Assembly (NCBI RefSeq): GCF_030269925.1 | Contig: NC_085131.1 | Location: 1,130,001-1,194,000, forward strand | From: Bombyx mori | Taxonomy: Eukaryota > Arthropoda > Insecta > Lepidoptera > Bombycidae | Length of the DNA: 64,000 nt | Direction: 5' to 3' | Shown here: positions 26,201 through 38,200 of the stretch, piece after piece | How the letters are laid out: every line of letters begins with the position of its first letter | Numbering within the stretch: position 1 is the stretch's first letter | Made by a program: the position numbers and the translations under genes | Notes under the pieces: model-generated | What the model was told of the DNA's origin: nothing | Databases searched by the model: none | What the model saw: the letters and a program-made list of their open reading frames with translations, nothing else

Positions 26201-29200
26201 TACAGGTCGTCAATACCTAATACCTATAGCGAAACGGCGCAAATAGTCGGTATTCCGACGTTCCGCATTTAATACGCATTAAAAGAGAGTCGATCTATCG
26301 ATGGTACGCGCTCACGTGGTAAAAAATATCCGATGTTGCGAATACTCTAAAAGTCGTTCGTTTGGTTTGTTCAGAGTTCAACGCCAAGTCCGGACAGTCC
26401 CGCATCGGAGACCAGCACAGAGAGCCTGATGCACCTGCTGCGTCAGTGCGAGCCCGACACCGCGACCAGCATCAAGGACACCGTCGACCGGCATGTGAGT
26501 CGCCTCGTTTACATACGAGTTTACATACACTTACAGTTTCGTAAGTCGTCGTGGTCTAACGGATAAGACGTCCGGTGCATTCGTGTTGAGCGATGCACCG
26601 GTGTTCGAATCTCACGTGGGTACCAATATTTCTAATAAAATACGTACTCAACAAATGTTCACGATTGACTTCCACGGTGAAGGAATAACATCGTGTAATA
26701 AAAATGAAACCCGAAAAATTATAATTTGCGTAAAATTACTGGTGGTAGGACCTCTTGTGAGTCCGCGCGAGTAGGTACCACCACCCTGCCTATTTCTGCC
26801 GTGAAGCACTAATGCTTTTCGGTTTGAAAGGTGGGGCAGCCGTTGTAGCTTGGGTAGTTCGTGCCTTGTAATCAGGTGCAGAGTCCTGCTGGAAAGTCCA
26901 CGGTATATTTTTAAAAAGGTTTGCTGTGAGCTTTTACAACATGATACAATACTGGCCTCTAATACTGGACACCAATACTGGACACACATACTGGGCACCA
27001 GTACTGGAAACCAATACTGAAAACCAGTACTGGGCTCTAAAACTGGACACCAGTACTGGCCTCTAATACTAGACACCAGTACTGGCCTCTAATACTGGAC
27101 ACCAATACTGGACACCAGTCCTGACCTCTAATACTAGACACCAGTACTGGACAAAAGTACTGGACACCAGTACTGGCCTCTAATACTGGACACCAGTACT
27201 AGCCTCTAATACTAGTCACCAGTACTGGACACCAGTACTGGCCTCTAATACTAGTCACCAGTACTGGACACCAGTACTGGACGCCAATACTGGACACCAG
27301 CACTGGCCTCTAATACTGGACACCAGTACTGGAACTCTAATACTGGACAACCATACTGGCCTCTAATACTGGACACCAATACTGGACACCAGTACTGGCC
27401 TCTAATACTGGACACCAGTACTGGAACTCTAATACTGGACAACCATACTGGACACCAATACTGGACACCGGTATTGGCCTCTAATACTGGACAACCATAC
27501 TGGCCTCTAATACTGGACACCAATACTGGACACCAGTACTGGCCTCTAATACTGGACACCAGTACTGGAACTCTAATACTGGACAACCATACTGGACACC
27601 AATACTGGACACCGGTATTGGCCTCTAATACTGGACACCAGTACTGGAACTCTAATACTGGACAACCATACTGGACACCAGTACTGGACACCAATACTGG
27701 ACACCGGTATTGGCCTCTAATACTGGACACCAGTACTGGACACCAGTACTGGCCTCTAATACTAGTCACCAGTACTGGGCTCTAATACTGGAAACCAGTA
27801 CTGGCCTCTAATACTAGTCACCAGTACTGCACACCAATACTGGACACCGGTATTGGCCTCTAATACTGGACACCAATACTGTACACCAATACTGGACACC
27901 AGTACTGGCCCCTAATACTGGACACCAGTACTGGCCTCTAATACTAGTCACCAGTACTGGACACCAGTACTGGCCCCTAATACTGGACACCAGTACTGGC
28001 CTCTAATACTAGTCACCAGTACTGGACACCAGTACTGGACGCCAATACTGGCCTATAATACTGGACACCAATACTGGACACCGGTATTGGCCTCTAATAC
28101 TGGACACCAGTACTGGAACTCTAATACAGGACATCCATACTGGACACCAGTACTGGACACCAATACTGGACACCGGTATTGGCCTCTAATACTGGACACC
28201 AATACTGGCCTATAATACTGGACACCAATACTGGACACCGGTATTGGCCTCTAATACTGGACACCAGTACTGGCCTATAATACTGGACACCAATACTGGA
28301 CACCGGTATTGGCCTCTAATACTGGACACCAGTACTGGAACTCTAATACTAGTCACCAGTACTGGAACTCTAATACTGGACAACCATACTGGACACCAAT
28401 ACTGGACACCGGTATTGGCCTCTAATACTGGACACCAGTACTGGAACTCTAATACTGGACAACCATACTGGACACCAGTACTGGACACCAATACTGGACA
28501 CCGGTATTGGCCTCTAATACTGTACACCAATACTGGACACCAGTACTGGACGCCAATACTGGCCTATAATACTGGACACCAATACTGGACACCAGTACTG
28601 GCCTCTAATACTGGACACCAGTACTGGAACTCTAATACTGGACAACCATACTGGACACCAATACTGGACACCGGTATTGGCCTCTAATACTGGACACCAG
28701 TACTGGAACTCTAATACTGGACAACCATACTGGACACCAGTACTGGACACCGGTATTGGCCTCTAATACTGGACACCAGTACTGGAACTCTAATACTGGA
28801 CAACCATACTGGACACCAGTACTGGACACCAATACTGGACACCGGTATTGGCCTCTAATACTGTACACCAATACTGGACACCAGTACTGGCCTCTAATAC
28901 TAGTCACCAGTACTGCACACCCATACTGGACATCAATACTGGCCTCTAATACTGGACACCAGTACTGGCCTCTAATACTGGACACCAGTACTGGCCTCTA
29001 ATACTGGACTCCAGTACTGGCCTTTAATACTAGTCACCAGTACTGGACGCCAATACTGGCCTCTAATACTGGACACCAGAACTGGACACCAATACTGGAC
29101 ACCGGTATTGGCCTCTAATACTGGACACCAGTGCTGGCCTCTAATACTAGTCACCAGTACTGGACACCAGTACTGGCCCCTAATACTGGACACCAGTACT

Positions 29201-32200
29201 GGCCTCTAATACTAGTCACCAGTACTGGACACCAGTACTGGACGCCAATACTGGCCTATAATACTGGACACCAATACTGGACACCAGTACTGGCCTCTAA
29301 TACTGGACACCAGTACTGGAACTCTAATACTGGACAACCATACTGGACACCAATACTGGACACCGGTATTGGCCTCTAATACTGGACACCAGTACTGGAA
29401 CTCTAATACTGGACAACCATACTGGACACCAATACTGGACACCGGTGTTGGCCTCTAATACTGGACACCAATACTGTACACCAATACTGGACACCAGTAC
29501 TGGCCTCTAATACTAGTCACCAGTACTGCACACCCATACTGGACATCAATACTGGCCTCTAATACTGGACACCAGTACTGGCCTCTAATACTGGCCTTTA
29601 ATACTAGTCACCTGTACTGGACGCCAATACTGGCCTCTAATACTGGACACCAATACTGGACACCAGTACTGGCCTCTAATACTGGACACCAATACTGGAC
29701 ACCAGTACTGGGCTCTAATACTAGTCACCAGTACTGGACGCCAATACTGGCCTCTAATACTGGACACCAATACTGGACACCAGTACTGGCCTCTAATACT
29801 GGTCACCAGTACTGCACACCCATACTGGACATCAATACTGGCCTCTAATACTGGACACCAGTACTGGCCTCTAATACTGGACACCAGTACTGGCCTTTAA
29901 TACTAGTCACCAGTACTGGACGCCAATACTGGCCTCTAATACTGGACACCAATACTGGACACCAGTACTGGCCTCTAATACTGGACACCAATACTGGACA
30001 CCAGTACTGGGCTCTAATACTAGTCACCAGTACTGAACCCCAGTACTGGATACCAATATGGCACAAGTATTTGAGACCTTAGAACTTATATCTCAAGGTG
30101 GGTGGCGCATTTACGTTGTATATATATGTATTTGGGCCCCAGTAACCACTTAGCACCACTTAGCACCTTAGCACTTAGCAGTGGGCTGTGAGCTCGTCCA
30201 CCCATCTAAGCAATAAAAAAAAAACACAAATGATATGTTGGTGTGCAGAAGAGAGAGCTGGTGGAGCTGGAGGAGGAGCTGCAGAGCCGGGTGCGGTCGG
30301 TGTCGAACCAGCGCGTGAAGGTGGAACGGCTGCAGGCCGAGCTGGCGCTGCTGGCCGTGCAGGAGCTGGGCCTGCGCCGCGCGCTCGCCGCCGACCTCAC
30401 GCCCGCCGCGCCCACAGGTGCGCAACACTCGACACGTCGGATGTCACCTACGAATCTATTGGGAAATACATGAAGTCAGCGTTGGAACGGTACTTCGATA
30501 AGGCTATGCGTCATGATAATCGCCTTATCGTTCCCGCCGCTGACTACTCCCCGAATCCTGATCATGCAGGAGCCAGTCACCGTCGACGCCCTAGACACGT
30601 CCTTACGGATTCATAAGATCCAATAACCTTTGCATTAGACGCCTACAGCTCTAACACTAGGAGCAGGCTTAGGCACCCCGGTAACCGTACTCGTCGAACT
30701 CGACAAAGAGGTCAAAGTACAACCTAACCCATGCATCAGCCCGCTGAGTTTCTCGCCGGATCTTCTCAGCGGGTCGTGATTCCGATCCGGTAGTAGATTC
30801 ATTCGCGAAGCAATTGCTCTGAGTTGTTAGGTCTCCTTCGGAGGCGCTCGGGCAGTTGTTAGCAAATCCCACCCCTCCTGGCTGAGCCTTTGCTCGCCCA
30901 CCTGCACTGGTGAAACTGGAAAGGCCTTCGGGCCACCAGTAATCTTTCAATCATAATTGCGGCCCACAAACGACCCTAAAAGCAGTTGCGATATCGAGAC
31001 ACTGGTGGACTAAATCGTACCCTAAATCACCTCGTGTACAGGCAAATAGTAACCCGATTTTTATTGTTTACCCTAAACTCTAAAATCGCTTCGAGCAAGC
31101 TCACGATTTAGCGACGATTATTGTCGTCTATATCGCCACTGATTTTAGGGTCGCGTGTAGGCCGCATAAGTTTGCGGTCGCGAAACCCGAAGGAATTACA
31201 ATAGCCGTGTGCTTAGGGCGAGTTTTTTAACGTTCTCGAAAGCGTTTTTTTTAAATCTAAGCTGATGGTCTTGAGCGACCAGCCAGCGAGTAGCCTTAAC
31301 TAGTAGGTGAGCTCACGGGGCTCAAACCTGACGACTTTGCTAACACGAACCCTAGCAAGAGCAGTTCTTCGCAAAATCTACCACCGGACGGAAAAGCGAC
31401 CCACTGAAGGATTCGGCGAGAAACTCAGTGGGCTGTGTATGTGGGTTAGTTTACTAGTCAAGCTCTTAGTTGCAAGCGACGTGTTCGACAAGGACGGTGA
31501 CCGGTGCTTGGGGTACCTAAAAGCTCCATTAGCGGATCGGGGGAAACGAAATGACGTGTTGAGAGCGACGTCGACTGTTTACCATTCGGTCCGCAGGATC
31601 GGGAATGTAGTTACCGGCGGCTAGCGTAAAAACTAACTAAAATTTGTATGCAATTGGAACAGCGCCCCTAGCGGCTAACGTAGATAAACTCTCCAACTCC
31701 ATACAAATTTGAGTTAACTTTTACGTTATCGAGAACGTTAAAAAACTCGTACTAAGCACACTGGAGATGTGCTTGTTGTGAGTTCGAGACGGCCGGTCCT
31801 GACTGTCGCGCCTGGGACATGGGGGACATCCGCTCTACAATATAAATGAGATTTAAACCTCTTTGTGTTGAGCTCTCGTCTGATCTTCATATGCTTTGTT
31901 TTCGTGCAGAAGGTGACAGTCAAGCGTCGCCCACGGAAGGAGTGAAGCGCAGCAAGTCCGAGCTGGTGCTGCGCAGGACTCCTCGCGAGGAGGTGCTCGA
32001 CCCACTCTCCGCTGATGAACGAGATGAATTCCGGGACAAAAGAATCAAGTAAGCACGAAAATCCGGATAGGTTTTTATTGTATTTTTTTTTATGGCAGGC
32101 CTGAATGGCACTAAGAATGGCAATTGAACTTACAGCTCATTCGAAGTTAACAAGTTACCGGACGCTATAGATAATTTTTTGATAATTGTATAGGCCCTAA

Positions 32201-35200
32201 CACCAATATTCAAAAAAAAAATTATTATACAACTACTTTAGATACTAATCAAAAAGTCTTCCGTGCAGCCTCAGTCTGAGTCTAGATCCTCTGGCGTGTC
32301 CCGACTCGCTGAACGCGGAGGAGTACCAGACCGCGAGCTCCACCACCCCGAAGTCATTCCCCCCGGAGAGCCCGCCCCCCCGCAGCTCCCCGCAGAGCTC
32401 GCCCCCCCGCGGCCCCCCGCAGCCGAACTTCCGGCTGGGCCCCGTGCCCGACGACAGCGACGATATGTCCAGCACTGAAGACTATCACAAGGTAAACTAA
32501 TCTATATATTAATACGTGAAGCAAAAACTTTGTATCCCTTTTTACGAAAATTGCGCGGACGGAGGAGTATGAAAATCTGCACACTTAAAGAGTATATAGA
32601 GAAGAAGTGCACAATGCTAATATTTTTTTTAAATAATGCATAAAAAATACATTAAATCAATAAAGAAAACATTACACACACTACCATGTATTTGACGCAC
32701 ACACGCATGCATGCTATTTATTGTCAAACTTTTGTTCTGGACGTCTGTGGTTAAATTGCGAATAGATTAAATATTGTTTGTCATTATTAATATTTTTCTA
32801 AAGTGTAGTCTTGGCGAAATCTGTGATTAAAGAAGTATAATAATCATTGACAAGAGAATCATAATAGTGTATAAACTTATAATTTCAATTAATTATAGTC
32901 TAATTTCGACTACTGCGGGACCACTAGTAATCCTAAATGCGTCTAGAATCTAAAATGTGTTCTCAAAAATACCTTTACTAGAGAGTCGTTTTAATAACCG
33001 ATTGTGGTGTCGTTTCCGCAGCCCAGGATAGTGGAGGGCCAGTCGTCAAGCTCCATGGACAGGTCGCCGGAAGAGAGACACCAGAGAGCAAAATACAGAA
33101 GAAAGATCACTGGTAAGAAACTGTGTTCACATAGTCATTGAAACCAAGCAATTGTTGTTTTTATTAGTATGTGCTTAGTATGAGGCAAGTTTTAATATCA
33201 ATTTTCGCAAGTATCATTGACTATGGCATTGTCGTTACTAACTGCTAACCGTGACCGGCTGTGATAACATGCAATAGACTAAACTTTGAGAATCAATGAA
33301 TGGCTGACCTCGTAATGAGGTAAATATAAATATCGGTAAATATCGATAAATATCGGTGGACAAATCATGGTGCATTTTTTATTTATTTATTACCCCTGTA
33401 GGTTAGGTAGACGAGCGTACGGCCCACCTGATGGTGAGTGGTTACCCTCGCCCGTGGACTTCAACAAGGCCAGCGGTGAGTCAAACCGCTGCCTACCGTT
33501 AACTTAGTACGGCACTCTTGACAGTTAATGTCCAAGAGCTCAGATAAGTTCTTTTCACAACGAAATAACCCAAGTACCAGTTTGGCAAAAATCTTTCAAA
33601 GAACTTTCAAACAATAACATTCCTCATGGAATGGTATTGCACGAAAGACAGAACCAAAGATGATTCGTCAAGGGCTGACTACCGAGTTTCCCGTCGGATC
33701 TTTATCGTGGGTCGCGTTTCCGATCCCCTGGTAGATTCTGCGAAGCACTGCTCTTGGTAGGGTTCGTGTTAGCAATTCTCTCAGATTTGAGCCCTGTGAG
33801 CTCGCCCACGCCTTAACTGAAGCTGGTATTACCTCGCGAGGCTACTATGATAGGTTGACAAAACATTTATCAAGTGGTCCAGTCTTTGAGTGTTTTAAAA
33901 GGAAATTAAATACCGGTTTTTTTGTATCTTGCAACACAGCAGCACACAGACATTTTAGTTTTATATGGTCCCATCGCAGGCGACAGTAAGTCGGGGCGCC
34001 GACAAGTGACCGAGGCAGAAGCACTGCGCGCGATGCAGAGGCTGTGCTCTCGGATAGCTTCACAGAAGATGCTCGTCATCTCTTCACTGGAGAACGACTG
34101 CTCGAAGGAGGAACTAAACAGGCAGATTGCGGTAAGGGACTCGAGGGGGGGGAGGCACAGGTTCTACAAATCAATTCATTAAAAATTGAAGGCTTGTGGA
34201 GAGTACTTAACGGTAGGTAATTTTCCTAATGAAATACGTACTCAACAAATGTTCACGATTGACTTCCACGGTGAAGGAATAACATCGTGTAATAAAAATA
34301 AAACCCGCAAAATTATAATTTGCGTAATTACTGGCGGTAGAACCTCTTGTGAGTCCGCACGGGTAAGTACCACCACCCTGCCTATTTCTGCCGTGAAGCA
34401 GTAATGCGTTTTGGTTTGAAGGGCGGGGCAGCCGTTGTAACTATACTGAAACCTTAGAACTTATATCTCAAGATGGGTGGCGCATTTCCGTTGTAGATGT
34501 CTATGGTCTCCAGTAACCACTTAAAATCAGGTGGGCTGTGAGCTCGTCCATCAATCTAAGCAATAAAAAAAAATTGAACAACGCCCTGTATAAGCCCTTT
34601 TTGAAAAAAGCATTAAGGATAAGGTTACGCAAATTATAATTTTGCGGGTTTGATTTTTATTACACGATGTTATTCCTTCACCGTGGAAGTCAATCGTGAA
34701 CATTTGTTGAGTACGTATTTCATTAGAAAAATTGGTACCCGCCTGCGGGATTCGAACACCGGTGCATCGCTACATACGAATGCACCGGACGTTTTATCCT
34801 TTAGGCCACGACGACTTCCAATATAAAAATGTAATAGCTTAATTTCTATTTGAACTAAGGTTCTCCAAGAGCTTCAAAAGAAATACGTCAGGCTGGAGAT
34901 GGCGCTGCAGTATTCGTTCTTCGACAGCCCGCAGAACAGGAGGTCGATGATGGTCACTCCGATACAGGAAACTCCCTCCCTCACCCTCTCCGAGAGCGAC
35001 ATGCAGGTCGCTACGGACGACCCCGGCGCCGAGAACGGGAACGGAGTCCTCACCGACCCTCTGCTCAACAGGTCTGCGTTGTGTGTCCGTTTGAAACTTA
35101 CATAGTCACCGTAGAAAAATAATCTATGACTTTTTTTTGTTTAATATAACAATAGATGCGGGTTGCCAACGAAAAGTAAATTGAAAACCCCCAAACTGGA

Positions 35201-38200
35201 AGTTTGAATTTCATACATTTCATTTTAGAGCACAGTATTGAATTATGACGTCATACTTCATTAATATGGTCATAATAAAGATACGGCAGCGATGCTCGTA
35301 TTATGTTACAGTAGTCCAAATTAATTTCATTATTCATTGCGTCTTAGGGGCTCTTAAAAACTCGCTTAAACCCATTCAGTATCTCCTACCTTTCTTTATA
35401 AAATGTATAAGTTGACTGTTAATTAGATTGTGTTTTGTTAATGATCGTGAATGGTGTGGAAATAATCCCATCCGTTTTTGGGTTTGCGCGCTTTTAGATA
35501 TATGAAAGTTAAACACAAAAGCTTAACAGGTTAAGGACCGGAGCGGTCCCTGTGGGTGGATACCATTACTTTGCCAAAACAAAATTAGCGGTCCCTTGAG
35601 ACCGCCCCAACTCACCTGCCTAGAATACCCTTGACCGCAAGTTTTCTATTGAATATGTAAGAAACGCGGACCCCATGGCTCATCTAGCCTAGTAGCTATA
35701 ACATATTAAAGGGGAACTTTTCGACAATATAAATGTATAGACAAAAAACAAAGTAGGAATAGCATATTTGAGTTATTCTGTATCCATATCGACGCTTGAA
35801 AGGCCAACGTGACTAAGCGACAATCACTGCTTTGTACATAAATGATAGGCAATAACCATATTCGATGCGCAAAAAATATATATTTCTAGGTCTATTAAAA
35901 TCATTTCAATCCTACAGCTAGATTCGTTAAAATAATTAAAAGATTCAGGTATTTCAACTTTAAATTAGTCTACTGTAAAGTTCACGCATTCTCGCTTAGT
36001 CACGTGTGCCTTTCAAGCGTCGCTATGCATCTAATTACTTTTGGCAAAAATCGCAAAAAAAGTCTCGGTCCTTGACCTGTTAATAGCTATAAGCAGATAT
36101 AGGCATAGACCCCGCTGACTTAGAGTTCAACGTACTGCTGAGCCTTTGCTCGCCCACCTGTCCTGATGAAACTGGAAAGGCCTCCAGGCCACCAGTAATC
36201 ATTCAATCATAAAAAAAGGTTTAGCGTGTGCATTATCCAACACCGCGTCACCATTAGGCTGAAGGAGCAGGAGCTGGAGGCGTCGGACAACGTGTCGACG
36301 TCCAACGACGAGCTGCCCGCGGAGCAGCCGGACGCGTGGGACGACCCGCTGCGCCGCGCGCTGGAGCCCGACGCGCCCGCACGCAACGGAGCCGTCGCGC
36401 CCACGCTCGTGCATCTACCGCTCGAGGTCAGTCGCCAAGAAACTAACCACATCTTAGAAGTTAAACTTCTTTGAAGGTTTCCTATTGGAAATGTTATAGA
36501 AAAAGAAACAGATAATAACTACCTCTCTCTACCCTCAGAGAAGTTGCACTTCTGCTATTAGCGAGCTTTTTTTCCCTTAGATGTGTGGATGAGCTCGCAG
36601 CCCACCTGGTGCTAAGTGGTTCATGGAGCCCATATACATCTTAGTCAGTGTCTCAGTACAGTTACAACGACTGCCCCAACAAACTGCCTTCAAACCCAAA
36701 CGCATTAGTGCTTCACAGCGGAAATAGGCAGGGTGGTGGTACCTACCCGTGCGAACTCACAAGAGGTCCTACCACCAGTAAAATAAGTAATCTTCGATGT
36801 TAAATTTCTTTGAAGGTTTCTCGTTGGAAATGTTATAGAAAAAGAAACGGATAAGAACTACCTCTTTCTACCGGCAGAGAAGTTGCACTTCCGTCAGTAG
36901 CAAGCTAGCGATATTACACATTATTGTTTATGTTATTGTTGACATGACCACACATGGCACCGCGCTAGAACGAACAGGTTGATGAAGCCATAAACTACTG
37001 TCTAGTTAAACAACTTGATCTGAACGTTCCACATTAGTTTTTCTATTTCAAACTCTAATTCGTTGTTGCAGGAATCAACAGACAACGGAGGTCTGACTCA
37101 CCCCATAGATTTTAGTAAGTTTTAGAATTAAAATTTCATTTCTCAGGCAGCAATGGAACCGTAACAAATGTCAGGGCAACGCTTCTAATACCGATAAGAT
37201 AACTTCGTCATATATGTGAACATTAATGTTATCGTAGCAACGTTAAGTCAGACGACGCGGTGACAGCCGTGTGCTTAGTGCTAGTTTTTTAACGTTCTCG
37301 ATAGCGTAAAAGTTAACTCAAATTTGAATGCAGTTGGAACAGCGCCCCTAGCGGCAAACGTAGGCAACTTAGGCACTATATGTGTGTGGGTGTGTGTGCA
37401 TTTGTATGTATATGTATATATGAGTCGTCTATTATCAAAGGTGGCAATCTGTGCATTTGGACAAAAACTTTTTATTGATATGTCAATACAGATTGATTTG
37501 AATATAATCGTCTCCTTCAAAGAATACGGTTCAAAACCTGCATTAAATAAAGGTTAATAGTTAACCTGTTATTTATCTAAGATGTCGTTCAGAAGAGTTT
37601 TGTGACTGCCAATAGAATACAAAGTCAATAATTAGTTTTTCTGATTTACCAATAATTGTCCAAAAGGCACATTGCCGGCTTTGATAATAGTCGACTCATA
37701 TATTATTTTGTATCTTGTAATTTTTTTTTTTTTTTTTTTTATTGCTTAGATGAACGGACGAGCTCACAGCCCACCTGGTGTTAAGTGGTTACTGGAGCCC
37801 ATAGACATCTACAACGTAAATGCGCCACCCACCTCGAGATATAAGTTCTAAGGTCTCAGTATAGTTACAACGGCTACCCCACCCTTCGAACCGAAACGCA
37901 TTACTGCTTCACGGCGGAAATAGGCGGGGTGGTGGTACCTACCCGCGCGGACTCACAAGAGGTCCTACCACCAGTGATTACGCAAATTATAATTTTGCGG
38001 GTTTGGTTTTTATTACACGATGTTATTCCTTCACCGTGGAAGTCAATCGTGAACATTTGTTGAGTACGTATTTCATTAGAAAAATTACATACAATAATAT
38101 GTATATATTATTGTATGTAATGTTTACTGTATGCACTAGGTATATATTCCTAATTCTTCTTTCCTTCTGCGGGCCTACTGGAAGAGATTTCAACATGAAA

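Noticed and set aside
26949..30057. Many long open frames on both strands in the minisatellite
   Set aside because: They arise because the 13-bp units lack stops in all frames; repeats of WCPV or TGHQYW-type peptides have no gene structure.
26949..30057. CRISPR-like regular repeat
   Set aside because: No spacers; units abut and vary gradually, and the context is an animal intron.
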